Shown piece by piece: positions 11,891 to 23,489 of a stretch of 64,000 bases of DNA. Origin of the DNA: Diploptera punctata (Eukaryota; Arthropoda; Insecta; Blattodea; Blaberidae); NCBI GenBank assembly GCA_030220185.1, contig JASPKZ010003415.1, forward strand, positions 512,501 to 576,500. The letters are read 5' to 3'. Position 1 is the stretch's first letter; every line of letters starts with the position of its first letter. Made by a program: the position numbers and the translations under genes. Under the pieces are notes generated by a model. The model was not told where the DNA came from and did no database searches. It saw nothing but the letters and a program-made list of their open reading frames with translations.

Positions 11891-12210
11891 CCATCCATAG
11901 TAATTCTGCCCGAAGGCAGGTCCTTCACTGCAATCACAGAATTGTCATGTTATGTTTGCAGCCTTACTAGGGAATTGTAGGTGTGGTAGGTTCCCGTTGC
12001 TTTCCACACCGGTGAAGGATGATGATGATAATGATGGCCATATGATTTCGGGGACCGTTTGTGCCTTAAAGTTTTTCCTGAAATTTGTCTTACAGGTGAG
12101 CAAAAACCCCGGTAAAAACCTCACCCAGAAAAACTGCCACGACCGGGGATCGAACCCGGGCCCGCTGCGTGACAAGGCAGCACGCTACCTCGAAACCACA
12201 GCGATGGACA
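11891..12210 (-). mobile_element. SINE2, full length
   Basis: The tRNA-Asp-like head is on the right and the CCATCCATAGTAATTC terminus on the left. The direct repeat TTTTTCCAATAT at 11879-11890 and 12211-12222 is the target duplication. Confidence 0.9.
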
Positions 12211-12222
12211 TTTTTCCAATAT

Positions 12223-13138
12223 AAGGGTTCACAAAAGAAATATGTATTCCGTATCCTTAACTTTCACAAGCCAAGGAATTAGCTCATTTATTAAGTTCCC
12301 TCGTGACGGAATTTATATGTTTGTAACTAAACCTATTTAGCGAATATAAGCAGCAAAATCATTTTTCACAGTTAAAATTTGGACCGAAAGTGGAGACTTA
12401 GTTTAGGACTAGCATTGTAATGTTATTAAAACATAATTCTCAATTTTCTCTACTCTTTAACAAGTGTGTTATCTTTGAGTCTTGAACCAAGGCAATTTAC
12501 TTGAAGAAAGATTGCCATACTCAAGATATACTGTGACAAAGATTAGGTGTACAGAAGGAAAGGCATGATAGAGGGAGGTGATGAACGCAATGGGGGGTTC
12601 AAGATGTAATGAGATGTCGTCTCATTAGTGACTTCTTGAGGGGGGGTTGAGGAACAAAAAGAAAACGAAGACGACCCAGGATGTTTCTGGGCTAGCCATC
12701 AGTAAAGCACGCACTAGGACGAAGAAGTAGTGATGGTGTGAGAAGCTATATAATGATGGTCAATAGCATGATAGGGAACATCCCGAATCTAAGTTAAATG
12801 GAGGGTTGTAGCCTTCCTCCGTGAAATCATTTCTTCTCCTTCTCTTCCCTTCATCCCCTTTTTCCCCCTTACATCTTCCTTTTTTGTCGCTGTCACTTCA
12901 CTTGCAGAAATGTTTGTGACACAAGTAGAAGATATAACTAAGCCTAAAGATGGCATCATCCTCATCCAAGAAGGTAGATTTGGCGAATTAAGTAAAAAAT
13001 GATGAGGGGAAGCTAGTCAAAAGAAAAATCCAAATGAAAATTACTTTAATGTTTTTGTTTATTGTGAGCAATTTGTGCTTATTTGTTTATGTTAAGCTAT
13101 TGTCATAACATGGCTGTAATTTTGTATAACACATATGT
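12223..13138. other. No gene recognised
   Basis: This is a moderately AT-rich stretch. A purine-rich part at 12540-12740 has no convincing frame. Confidence 0.35.
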
Positions 13139-13190
<52 letters not shown>

Positions 13191-13204
13191 TAATAATAAC
13201 AATT
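13139..13204. repeat. (AAT)n microsatellite
   Basis: Near-pure AAT repeats with AAC interruptions. Confidence 0.9.
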
Positions 13205-13224
13205 GCTAATATCTAACTCGCCTA

Positions 13225-13870
13225 CACTATTAAATCCGGACGTTTTTGACCGCGCGGACATAACTCTCCATTCTTCTCTACGCTGAAGTAATTATTTCAA
13301 ATCTTTAGCTGAATAATTGACATCCTTCAAACCATGATTAATGTTATTCTCCTACCCCATTCTTGATTTACCTAATGTCGCTTCCCCTCTAGTTCTTTAC
13401 AAGTAATTTTTGTGCTTCTCATCAATTTTCCTTTTGTGCCACATATCTGTTCATCGCAGGTTTGCAATAAATCTAATGTAGATCACGGTTATGTAAGTCT
13501 TCTCCATTCACCTGTCTGCTGTTCGTCTGTCTTTGGTCCAAACATTCCCCTAAGAATTTTTTCTCGAATACTCGTAAATGTGTTTTGTCCCTTAAAATAA
13601 GACATCATATTTAGTATCCATACAATGTACATGGACGTATAATGGTTTTATATATTTTTAGTTTAAAGTTTTTTGTATAGAGAAATAGGGATGACAAGAG
13701 GGCCCTGTAATGTATAATTACACTGGTGTATGTTTTCAGAGTTGAGTCTATGTTTGATTTTATCTGTATACCTCATTCCTGTTTGTAATTATTGTTCCTA
13801 GGAAATTGAATTCGCCCATTTCTTGTAAATATCCCTCATTTGTCATTAATTACCAAATTCCATTGTATAA
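13225..13870 (-). mobile_element. LINE-B 3' part, decayed
   Basis: The minus strand covers LINE-B from TNEGYLQEMGEFNFLG (about 13830) through the TLYGCE region to the end at about 13230. Multiple indels and stops are present. It ends against the (AAT)n tract. Confidence 0.75.
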
Positions 13871-13879
13871 TGTATTTCA

Positions 13880-14675
13880 TTATTTACACATCTTTACGTA
13901 CTTAAAGTTTTATTTTACTTCTCCACTCGTCCCTATCCATCCACTCCATATGCTCCAGTCCTCTATTCTCATTCCAGATCTTATTTCTTACATCCATATG
14001 TATGTATGTATGTATGTATATAGGCCTACATTTCTTTCTTCTTCCAGGTGGATATCATTCCAATGTTTCTGGGAAATCTTTCTTCTTGCATTCGTCGTAC
14101 CAATTTAATTCTTTATAGAATATATAATTTAATATTTAACATTTATTATTTATTTTTTCGTGTGGACAATGTTTTTATAATTTCGAACATTTTGCTGCTC
14201 TCCTCAAGAAATGTATTTCCAGAAACATATGATTTTGTTCTAAGTTTTTGTTTAATTTTCTTGCCTCATCACCATATGTGACAGAGCTTCTCACTATTGT
14301 ATATTGTATATATTCTATATTTGTAACATATTTTTCCTGGTTATATTCCTGTTCAATAGGATACGTTTATTTGTTGTGTTCTTAATGTCACTCTCTTGTC
14401 TACCTCTTAATCTGCTTTTACCCTCAAACACTCAAATTCTTCAAATCCCCTAACATACCATTTCTGATCTTTCAATATCATATCTTCGTTTTTTGCTCCA
14501 CAACCCATATAATTGTTTTCTAAATTTATTTTCAAACTCCGATTATCGCATTCTTCCAATAATTTTCTGAACATAAACTCCATATCTTCATATTCTTGCG
14601 CAATTATTATTTGGTCATCCGCAAATAACAGTGTATATATTGTTTCTGTTGATCAATCTGGGATATATAAATACA
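13880..14675 (-). pseudogene. LINE-D RT C-terminal half
   Basis: The minus strand starts with RT motif C LFADDQIIIAQEYEDMEFM near 14640-14580. It continues with palm and thumb remnants (LKINLENN, GCGAKNED) and the family tail with the RRMQEERFP-like block at 14100-13930. Several frameshifts are present. A (TATG)n run at about 13995 lies inside it. Confidence 0.7.
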
Positions 14676-14699
14676 TAATGCCCAAATTTTGTTTGGATA

Positions 14700-16290
14700 A
14701 TTTTTTTTTTTAATTTTAATATTAAAGTCAGGACATCTCCAGCATATTAGAAACATGAACAAAAATGAGTTCTGTTCAATCAGTTTTGAGATAACAGCCG
14801 CCCCCAGAAATGGGACACTGGGCATGAAAGATATGGGTGTTTCTAAATACAGTTTTTTTTTAGTTAGGGCACGTTTGCGTGTATAAATTTTAGTTATCAG
14901 TATTAATAGGCTAGTTTCATACAAAACTATATAATTACAAGGACGAAAATAGTAGTGAAAGATATATCGGCAAAATATTCACTTATGAAGGAAATGTGTG
15001 CCAAACTATGAGTGAAATCTTTCAAAACAATTAACAAGACATCCTACATTGGACTCCTGGCACTTCCTCATAGTGTTTTAGTGGTATTTTGCACATTTGG
15101 TCTGATTTTTACCGTTTACTATTATATGGCGAAGGCCAACCAGTCGAACTTCATCAGGTATTCTCCGTCTTGCGATTAGAGGTGATCGTCCGGGACGTAA
15201 GCTGACTTGTGGATAAACTGGTGAGACAAGTCTGAACAATATAGCGAATGAAAGGCAGAATATACAGTTCAGAAACTGTAAGGCCTGTTGCTGCCCCCTG
15301 ATTTGGTTTAGCTTGAATGAGATATCCAAGACATGTACACAAGCATCAATACTTGTACTCAAATCTTATGGGTTTGCCTTGAATGTGCTGTTTAGTATTG
15401 TGGCGCCCAAAATATGGAATCATTGCTTCATCTACACCAAGACAACACTCTTCTGGAAAGATGCTCATTAAGCATCGACCTGAATGGTCTAACATTTGCG
15501 AATTTGTCAGTTTTATCAATACTGTCATTGCCACATACATGAAAGTAAAGCAAAATTTCTTCAAATCTATTTCTAGCCATTGCCGCATTACAACAGCCGC
15601 ATTATGTGTATCAGTTGCGGTTTCCCAATACATTCTTCTTCTTGGAACTATACAATAGCCACTCAAAAATAATATTCCGTTGAATACACGAATTTCCTCT
15701 TTTATGATAGAAAATTCAGTTTTACCTCTTTTAAGTGCTTAATTTATTGTATTTTATACGATAAGTGAGAAGAAATCATCATCACAGAAACTTTAAAAAA
15801 CTTCCATGTGTCAAATTTGTTTTCAAAATCTCTGGTTGGTTCACAATATGGAAGATTGAACAAGTTGAAATATCACAGTTCTTTCACCTTCGTACAGCTT
15901 CAATGCTCTTAACTCTTTTTTCACCAAATGAATGTCATCAGAGCTAGAAGTAATTTAGGGGTTTTTGTATCTGTTTTAGAAATGAGTTTTTCGTTCCCTT
16001 CACTAGACCTCTTTCTACTGTGAAGTTCGGCTGTTCCCTTCAATTATTTCCCTACCGGACAGTCTTCATCATTATTATCACCATCACTTTGTAACGCATT
16101 TTCAGGAGGACCTATGAAGATATCAGCATCAATAATATATCTTCTAAAATGCTGATAATTTCACCCACAGTAAGTCTGTAGGCAGTAAAAATAAAAGATA
16201 AACTCCTACCCAACCATGCCCAATGCCCCATTACTGGGACAAAGAAATAAAAATAAAAATAATTACTTTATTTTATTTATAATGCTTTTA
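14700..16290 (-). mobile_element. piggyBac-like DNA transposon remnant
   Basis: It encloses the broken transposase. A segment near 14804 (CCCAGAAATGGGACACTGGG) recurs in inverted form near 16226-16250, as expected for terminal or subterminal inverted repeats of a DNA transposon. TTAA tetramers occur near both ends, but the exact ends and the TTAA duplication cannot be fixed by eye in this AT-rich flank. Confidence 0.6.
15055..16180 (-). pseudogene. piggyBac-type transposase, broken
   Basis: Seen on the minus strand: an acidic N-terminal stretch DADIFIGPPENALQSDGD near 16110; KEEIRVFNGILFLSGYCIVP then RRRMYWE near 15700-15620; and the family hallmark LGVDEAMIPYFGRH with KPIRFEYKY near 15420-15350. 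The Asp in VDEAM matches the first catalytic Asp of the family. After 15350 the frame slips, and the part that should hold the next catalytic Asp (a DNFFTS-like motif) reads TCLTSLSTS without it. The last third is missing. A cut-and-paste activity is therefore lost; this is a fossil. Confidence 0.85.
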
Positions 16291-17470
16291 TTTTTATTTA
16301 ATTAAATAAAATAATTCATGATTTTATGTGATTATTACCTACATCTATTGTGAATATTTTTGTAAGATTAATTGACTTGAGAATTCAGTGAAATAGTAAC
16401 AAATACTTAAGATTTATTTTATCGCAACGAAAATACTGCAAGTTTGATTGAGCTCCAAAGAGATAGCCGGACTGTCCACATACACAAAGAAGAAAAAAAA
16501 AAAACTGTTATAGATAACTCATGTTGAGTTTGAATATAACTTACAAGAAGCGATAAAACCATTAGTGCGGAAAAAATCAAACAGCTAAGATAAACAAATT
16601 TAAAATTAAACCGCCCATAAATCGGGCAATGAGCATAAATGGGACAAGGATGTACCAATGGGCTTATATTATTAATACCATCGAGTTGCACGCCTTCTTT
16701 ATCCTGAAATTATTTTAAAACCAACAATTGACAGTATTACTGTTTTATTATGGGTAACAACTCGACCATCAAATACGAGATCACATCTTACAAATAAAAT
16801 ACGACAGAAGTTAATACAACACATATATCACCCACACCATTCTCCAATTACTAAAAATGCAACAGTATGGGATTTCTTCCCACAAAAGTTGCTTGAAGTA
16901 CCCAACAGTAGAAGGGAAGAGGGACGACATGCAGCGAGCAGTGATCACCTATCATTCCATGCGTAGCAAAGTAATGGCAAATGTATCTTACGTAACTATG
17001 GGGGGTAGAATGAATATAAGTAGGGAGAATCAGGATATATGGGTAAGAGAAGGATGATGCTTGCAAGTTTTTGCAATATTACTTTAAGCATATCAAAGAT
17101 AAAGGCTACAAATCTTGAGAGCTTCGCCACTTGTCATCCATTCATTCTCAATTTTCAAACTCCCCTCCCTTCCTATACTCTATTTCTGATTTAACCCCCT
17201 AAATGCTTACAGTACTCATCACAAGACAAATAATGTACTAAATCATTCCTTCTCATTAACTGAATATGGGTAACGACGGGATATAATGTAACTGCACATT
17301 ACAGAAAGAACGCTGGTGATACGATACTAATGTAAGAAATTAATAACTAAGTACTTTTAAGGTAATTACATTTTGTGGATTATAAGCACTGACAAGTATC
17401 ATATTTCAACGAATTCCGAACGTATGCAGTTAATGAAGTTGTACCAACGATTTTTTTTATTTTAAATCTT
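16291..17470. other. No gene recognised
   Basis: AT-rich. ORFs of 60-90 codons on both strands overlap each other and show no known motif. Confidence 0.35.
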
Positions 17471-17486
17471 TATCTATCCTACTTAT

Positions 17487-17862
17487 CTATCGCGGTGGAC
17501 TAGTGGTTATGCTCCTTGTCTCTGGTTCCGAGGGTCGCTGGTTCAAAGCCGGCCAATGGATAGAAAAATCCAAGGAGCAAGTTCTCCCGGAGGGACTTTA
17601 AGTCGTGGGTCCCGAGTCTGAAAATTTTCAGGCTCGTAAAAGATCCTTAAGCCTGAACAAAGAAGCCTCTAAGCAAAATTTACCGACCGATCTCAAACAT
17701 CCTAGTAATACCTTAGTTGTCTGCTAGAGTAGAGTCGGTATCTTGACCGCATGCCATTCATGCCATCTTTGGGCAAATAAGGTAACTAAAATGAATTTGG
17801 TCTTTGAACTCCTGACAAAGGAGAGGCTATGGCTTAACAATGGGCTACGTCAATAATTATCG
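17487..17862 (+). mobile_element. SINE1, full length, with 16-bp target duplication
   Basis: The tRNA-like head has A box TGGACTAGTGGTTATGC and B box GGTTCAAAGCC. The body contains GGAGGGACTTTAAG and AGATCCTTAAGCCTGAA, as in the copies at 32.1 and 44.4 kb. The exact direct repeat TATCTATCCTACTTAT at 17471-17486 and 17863-17878 marks the insertion. Confidence 0.92.
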
Positions 17863-17894
17863 TATCTATCCTACTTATTAAACACTATAAATGG

Positions 17895-17895
<1 letters not shown>

Positions 17896-17931
<36 letters not shown>
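17896..17931. repeat. (TA)n microsatellite
   Basis: Pure TA run. Confidence 0.95.
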
Positions 17932-17932
<1 letters not shown>

Positions 17933-18044
17933 AAACAATAACTATTTAGAATATAAACGTTAAAATAGAAGACTATAAACAAAAATGTAAACAACATCCA
18001 TCCCGATCGAACGTCAAATAAAATAATTATAATACTGTAACAAC

Positions 18045-18300
18045 TATCACAGCAGATATTAAAGGCAGAAGAGTTGAATGGTTGGAACACATATACAGAA
18101 TAGACACTACCCGAACCCCCGGGGTAGTATTGGATGCAAAACATGACTGTTAAAGAAGACATATTAGACCCAGGGTTATATGGATGGATGACATGGCGAG
18201 TGATTTGAGAAGAACTGGAAACAGTAATTGGAGGCAGAAAGTAAATGACAGAATATAACGGCGAGTTGTTCGGGATTTAAAGAATAAACTGTAACAGCTG
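18045..18300 (+). mobile_element. LINE C-terminal fragment
   Basis: Translation gives GRRVEWLEHIYRIDTTRTP, VVLDAKHD, a stop, RPRVIWMDDMASDLRRTGN and WRQKVNDR. This is the tail of a non-LTR ORF2 with the GRP(R)xRW-x-DD-V pattern. RT is absent. Confidence 0.7.
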
Positions 18301-18591
18301 TAGTACCGTAGATGATGACAAGAACTGTTACAACAATATCAAACTAAAGTGAAAATAGTTATAAGAATGTACTATGAAGAGATAGAATTGAGTTCAGTGT
18401 GAAGACGGAACGGCCTTCAAGACCTAAGCCATTATGTGAAGAAAATGATACTTCCAAGGTACTCTTTTGATTCAGTTTCCAATCTTCTTGTGATTTTGTA
18501 TCCAGTGCTAAATATATTAAAATACTACTACTATGCTACTACTAATATTACTAATAATAATCATTATTAGTAGTCTATTGTTATTATTGGT

Positions 18592-20794
18592 CTTTTTTTT
18601 ATTTTTTTATTTTTAGTACATTACAATATACATGCCCCATCGCAATAAGCGATACTACATGCCTTGTTGATACATATAAATGTTGTTTTATATACATTAC
18701 ACTATTTTAACTGTTTTTATATCATGTCCATGTTATTTATAATTATCCTAGTCACTTCTACTCAATATTAATTCTTTACACGATTGTTACTGTCTTGTAT
18801 CTTGAACTTGTTCTTGGTTTATTGTTTACTTACACTTATTCTTGTCACTTCACTCTATCTTCTTACACTAATGATTTCTTATTTTAATGCGCCAAAGTTT
18901 ATATTGTTTATGAATCTTTTGAAAGCTCCTACATTGTTTGTAATTAACTGTTCTTTAGTCACTGGCCATTTGTAGCGTTTCAATTCTATGGTTTTCTTCA
19001 AGACGTCTCTTTGTTGATTGAGTTTGCAGCATCTATATATGAGGTGTTCTACAGTTTGTTCTTCTTGTTGGCAGATGCAAATAGGGTCCTGTATTATTCC
19101 CAGCCTGTGTAGATATGATTTAGTTAATCCATGTCCCGTGATCATAGCTGTTAGTGAAAAATTTAAATTAATTTGTGTTTTCAGTCTTTGAACTACTGAT
19201 GGGATGAACTCCCTGCAGGTTGCTCCTTTTGTTGTGTTAGACCACTCTTCTTGCCACTTCTGGATCCCTTGTTCTTTGATTTCATTAGCGATAACCGTTT
19301 TTGATTTTTTATCATATGCGCAATCTGTTCCATTTTCAAGTGCAGCGGCCTTGGCTAGCTTGTCAGCCATTTCATTGCCAACATATCCTACGTGCGCTTT
19401 TATCCATGCAAAATGTATAATCCACTGCTGTTCCTTGAGTCGTCTGAGTTTGTATTGAATTTCCTCTATTAAATTATTGTGCTTAGAATTGTTTTGGATT
19501 AGGTCCAAGGTAATTTTGCTGTCTGTATATACTGCAGTAGTTCTTTCTTGCATACATATGTCCATGTCCTCAAGCGCTGCTAATGCTTTAAGGATTGCAA
19601 CTTGCTCTGCCTGATTATTAGAACATCTATCATGTAATGTAGCTTTGATTCTACTAATAACCTCTCCTTGTTTAAATATTATTGCAGCTGCTCCGACTTT
19701 CCTTGGATTTTACTTCCGTCTGTGAATATTTCTATTTCATAATATTTGTCTTCTTTGACTTTTTCCATAGGTAATCTCTCAGCTGGATGTGGCCAGTTTG
19801 CTATTTTTAATGGCGCATCATAATCTGTCGAATCAGGTGTCATCCCATGTGTTATCTTGTATGTTTCAGCTGTTTCTGCTATTGTTATGTAGATAGGTTT
19901 CACTCCAGCAACCACACACGAGGCTTCAAACGATATAGTTCTATGTGCTTTCGCAATTCTTATATTTATTATTCTCTGGGTTCTTTGAAGTATTTTCATA
20001 TTCTTTTTCCTATCTAGTGCATGCTCCCAGACAGGTGATCCATATGTTAGTACAGGTATTATAGCCCCTCTGTAGATAGTTCTTAAAGCTTGGTAGCTAA
20101 GACCCCACTGAAGTTTTGCTACTTTGCTTAACATGTTGGTTAGTAAGAGAGCCTTCTCCGTTGTGTTTATAATATGTTTGTTAAAGTTGAATTTTTCATC
20201 TAAGGTTATCCCTAGATATCGGAGTTCCTTGACCTGTTCGAGGAGTTTGTAATTTAAATATATCCTGATTGGTTCATTTCCAACTTTTCTTCTTCTAGAA
20301 ATTACTAGAGCCTTTGATTTTGAATCATTAAATACAATTTTGTTTTGCTTAGTCCAGATCTCGATTTTTTCAAGTCTGAGTTTGCATAGTTTTCTGCTTC
20401 TTTTTTACTGTTACCTCTAGTAAGCAGTAATAGATCATCAGCGAATGCCACTAACTTTGAATGGTTTGTTAGTTCCAAGTTGAGGACTGAATTATACATT
20501 ATATTCCATAGACCAGGGCCGCAGCTCGAGCCTTGTGGACATCCCCTGGTAACTTCCTTTGTGATAATGCACTCATTTGTTTGTAAGATCGCTGTTCTGT
20601 TACTGAAGTAGCTGCTTATCAGCAAGTATAGATTTCTAGGGCATTGATGTTGTTTAAGATTAAGCAAAATGCGTGGCCACCATGCAGAATCAAAAGCACC
20701 ACGTACATCTAAACTAATGGCTACTACAAATTTTTTTGTGCGGAGGCTTTCCTCTGTGAATTTTTTTACAGCCATAACTGCGTCATAACTGGTC

Positions 20795-20795
<1 letters not shown>
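18592..20795 (-). mobile_element. R1-like LINE, 5' truncated, with 3' UTR
   Basis: It contains a two-frameshift ORF2 (separate entry) and about 280 bp of 3' UTR ending in an A-rich stretch near 18592-18615 (minus strand). The 5' end stops inside the RT domain at a (TTA)n tract beginning at 20796. No target duplication can be read. Confidence 0.8.
18879..20795 (-). pseudogene. R1-like LINE ORF2: RT, RNase H and zinc knuckle
   Basis: Domains in order on the minus strand: RT motif A LDVRGAFDSAWWP (about 20710), motif B TRGCPQGSSCGPGLWN (about 20540), motif C AFADDLLLLT (about 20430), then RYLGITLDEKFNFNKH and LTYGSPVWEHAL. A ribonuclease H domain follows, with all four acidic positions visible: FTDGSK, NNQAEQ, YTDSKI and EMADKLAK. 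The last part is a CICQQEEQTVEHLIYRCC knuckle. The RNase H plus C-terminal knuckle fits the R1/I-type LINE groups. Frameshifts lie near 20365 and 19700; otherwise the frames are open, so the copy is moderately young. It would copy the element RNA and remove the RNA strand. Confidence 0.88.
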
Positions 20796-20861
<66 letters not shown>

Positions 20862-20862
20862 G
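20796..20862. repeat. (TTA)n microsatellite
   Basis: About 21 perfect units at the truncated end of the R1-like LINE. Confidence 0.95.
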
Positions 20863-20944
20863 TAGACCTGTTCCGTCCTAAAATTTCAATCGACCTGTCG
20901 TGATCTCATCTACCATTTAGAATGTATTGTATAATTAATTTTGA

Positions 20945-21335
20945 GAAGAGAAACTGAACTCAGGTTTTATAAAATTATGGCTGTTCCTGTTTTTATATGG
21001 ATCTGAATCTTGTGTACTTACAAAAAAGATATCTCAGACATTCAAGCTGCTGAAATGAAATTTTTAAGGTCCGTAAAAGGATGTACACGCATGGATAGAT
21101 TACATAATGAATCAATAAGAAATGAACTGGAGATATTTTCAATACTCGATAAACTAGAAGAGTACAACCACCGATCAAAAGTACATTTAGACAGAATGGA
21201 CAATACAAGATTACCCAAAACGATCAACACCTACAAACCGCGTGGTAAAAGTTATTTGGGACGGCCAAGGAACCGATGGTCTTAAGACGGGAACAGGTCG
21301 CATTGACCTAATCCCGGAAAGGAAGAAGAAGAATA
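20945..21335 (+). pseudogene. LINE-A C-terminal fragment with (GAA)n tail
   Basis: The frame reads IQAAEMKFLRSVKGCTRMDR, then RNELEIFSILDKLEEYN, LDRMDNTRLPKTI and YLGRPRNRWS, ending in GGAAGGAAGAAGAAG. It is close to the end of the copy at 1-1965 and to 41480-41845. RT is missing. Confidence 0.85.
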
Positions 21336-21339
21336 TTAA

Positions 21340-21595
21340 TTTCGTCATTTTGTTTATATTATCAAACCAGTTTCTTTTTTGTACAATCGGGTCGTTAATT
21401 CCAAAATTAAGATATGTTTATTTCCTGTAAAATCTCTCTATTGTTTCAATTGATCCTTCTTATCCTGTGGTCCTCTACATTATGAAGTACATAATTGAAA
21501 ATTAGTTGAGTTATGAAATTAATATAATATGCCTAATATTTTTTTCTGTTATATTATGCGGAACATTAGTTTATTTTAAAAGTAATTTAAACATA
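21340..21595. other. AT-rich, nothing recognised
   Basis: No feature seen. Confidence 0.3.
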
Positions 21596-21599
21596 TTGT

Positions 21600-21750
21600 T
21601 AGTCTTCCGATGTGATCTAATGGTAACATGGATCCTCAGTCGGGACAAATTTAATGGGTGAACTTTTATCGGAGTTTTATCTCACCTGAAAGACAAATGT
21701 TTGGACATTTTAAGTCCTAAACAGTCCCCGAATACAATCTGACCATGAGA
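21600..21750 (+). mobile_element. SINE2, old fragment
   Basis: GGGTGAACTTTTATCGGAG and the AAGACAAATGT and CAGTCCCCGAATACA parts match the SINE2 body. The tRNA head is almost unrecognisable, so this copy is far older than those at 22.7 and 23.0 kb. Confidence 0.65.
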
Positions 21751-21764
21751 ATAATTTACTCAAG

Positions 21765-21860
21765 TACAGAGTTTTAATGTTTACACATCTTTCTGTGCCT
21801 AAAGTTTTATTTTCCTTCTTCACTCATCCGTATCCATCCAATCTATCTCCTCCAGTTATC
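21765..21860 (-). mobile_element. LINE-D 3' end, short fragment
   Basis: It matches the first 95 bp of the 8.8-kb and 13.9-kb copies on the same strand. Confidence 0.55.
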
Positions 21861-21924
21861 TTGAATTTAATATAAAAAACAATTAAAATGGTATGATTAT
21901 AAAAAAACGAAAGACATAAGACAT

Positions 21925-22130
21925 TTTCCCAAGAAAAATAATATAATGGGTGCATCTTTGTAGTAGAAGAAGGAGACTGCCAAGAATAAAATGGATTGGT
22001 AGTGTTACGAACAACATGAGGGAAAAAGAGGATTGGTCGATGGAGATTGGAATGACGAGAGAAGTGATGGAGAATGACAGTATATTAATTGGGCGCAGCA
22101 AGATGTTTTGAAATAATGTAAAACCTGCTA
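21925..22130 (+). mobile_element. LINE C-terminal fragment
   Basis: Reads RRRRLPRIKWIGSVTNNMRE, then EDWSMEIGMTREVMEND. It has the shape of a non-LTR C-terminal tail. Confidence 0.5.
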
Positions 22131-22661
22131 AATACATGAATAAAAATAATAATTATTACTATTATTAGGATATTAAATACATTACGGTATATTAATATAC
22201 CTTAGAGCAGGTGTCACCAATTGGCGGTCCGGATCCGGACCCTGGTGCTTTGGTTTACGGACCGGTTAAATGTCAAATTAATACAAATTTTTTAAACCGG
22301 TTAAACATCAAATAAAACCAGTTCACTAAATGTCATACTATTGTTGGGTCGATTGACAGTACTGCTTATGGTCGGATATTTGACTGAAACCAGGTATCGT
22401 GAAAAACACGAAATTTGTGAAGTGAGATATTTAAATATTACTCTGATCATATGTTACGGAATGAAAGGTGGGACGAAATAAATACTGTCTTATTTTGATA
22501 GAATTTAATTTAATTATTAAGTAAGAGAGCTTAAATGATGTTATGGGTTTATGATAAACTTATTAACAATTATTAGAATTAATAACTCAGCACTACTGTG
22601 ATGTATCCTTCTAGTATTTATCATATGTTATGTTTAATTTGTATAATTCATACCCATAACA

Positions 22662-22975
22662 TCCATTAGTAATTCTGCCCGAAGCTAGGTCCTTCACTGC
22701 AATCATAGCATTTTCATGCTATGCTTGCAGCTTTACTAGGGAATTGTAGGTGTGGTAGCTTCCCGTTGCTTTCCACACCGGTGAAAGATGACGATGATGA
22801 TAAGGATGATGACGATGATGACCATATGATTTCGGGGACCATTTCGGCCTTAAAGTTTTCCTGACATTTGTCTTACAGGTGAGGAAAAACCCCGATAAAA
22901 ACCTCACCCAGAAAAACTACCCCGACCGGGGATCGAACCCGGGCCCGCTGCGTGACAAGGCAGCACGCTACCTCG
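22662..22975 (-). mobile_element. SINE2, first of a head-to-head pair
   Basis: Almost complete; the last roughly 15 bp of the tRNA-like head are missing. ACCCATAACA at 22652-22661 and 22976-22985 is a 10-bp exact direct repeat. It lies inside the hAT element. Confidence 0.9.
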
Positions 22976-23015
22976 ACCCATAACACAATTTAAATAATTT
23001 CCTTATATTAGGCCT

Positions 23016-23352
23016 GTCAACCGCTGTGGTCTCGAGGTAGCGTGCTGCCTTGTCACGCAGCGGGCCCAGGTTCGATCCCCGGTCGGGGCACTTTTTCTGG
23101 GTGAGGTTTTTATCGGGGGGTTTCCTTACCTGTAAGACAAATGTCAGGAAAACTTCAAGGCCCAAACGGTCCCAGAAATCATGTGGCCATCATCATCATC
23201 CTTATCATTATCATCATCGTCCATCACCGGTGTGGAAAGTAACAGGAAGCTACCACACCTACAATTCCCTAGTAAACCTGCAAGCATAGCATGAAAATGC
23301 TATGATTACAGTGAAGGACCTGCCTTCGGGCAGAATTACTATGAATGGATGG
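23016..23352 (+). mobile_element. SINE2, second of a head-to-head pair
   Basis: Full length with head ACCGCTGTGGTCTCGAGG. Flanked by ATATTAGGCCT at 23005-23015 and ATATTAGACCT at 23353-23363 (one mismatch). With the previous copy it makes a roughly 310-bp-arm inverted repeat around a 40-bp spacer. Confidence 0.9.
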
Positions 23353-23489
23353 ATATTAGACCTATTAATTACTTGGTAAAATATTCGTATGTTTAATCAA
23401 CGGCGATCCCGGACCTCGACTGAATTTATTACTTTGAAAATGGAGCTCCATGAAATTTAATTGGTGACCCCTGTCTTAGAGGATACGTC

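Larger units (their letters stand above)
22208..23473. mobile_element. hAT-type nonautonomous DNA element
   Basis: Left end CAGGTGTCACCAATT and right end AATTGGTGACCCCTG form terminal inverted repeats of the CAGgGGTCaCCAA kind known from hAT elements. They are flanked by an 8-bp direct repeat with one mismatch (CCTTAGAG at 22200-22207, TCTTAGAG at 23474-23481). No transposase is present. Without the two SINE2 copies inside, the element is about 600 bp. Confidence 0.8.

Noticed and set aside
12540..12740. LINE tail in the purine-rich stretch
   Set aside because: A KRKRRRPRMF-like phrase appears, but no consistent flanking motifs could be read.
16419..16691. 90-codon minus ORF as a small gene
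   Set aside because: No motif, homology or start context; similar chance ORFs occur throughout the AT-rich parts.
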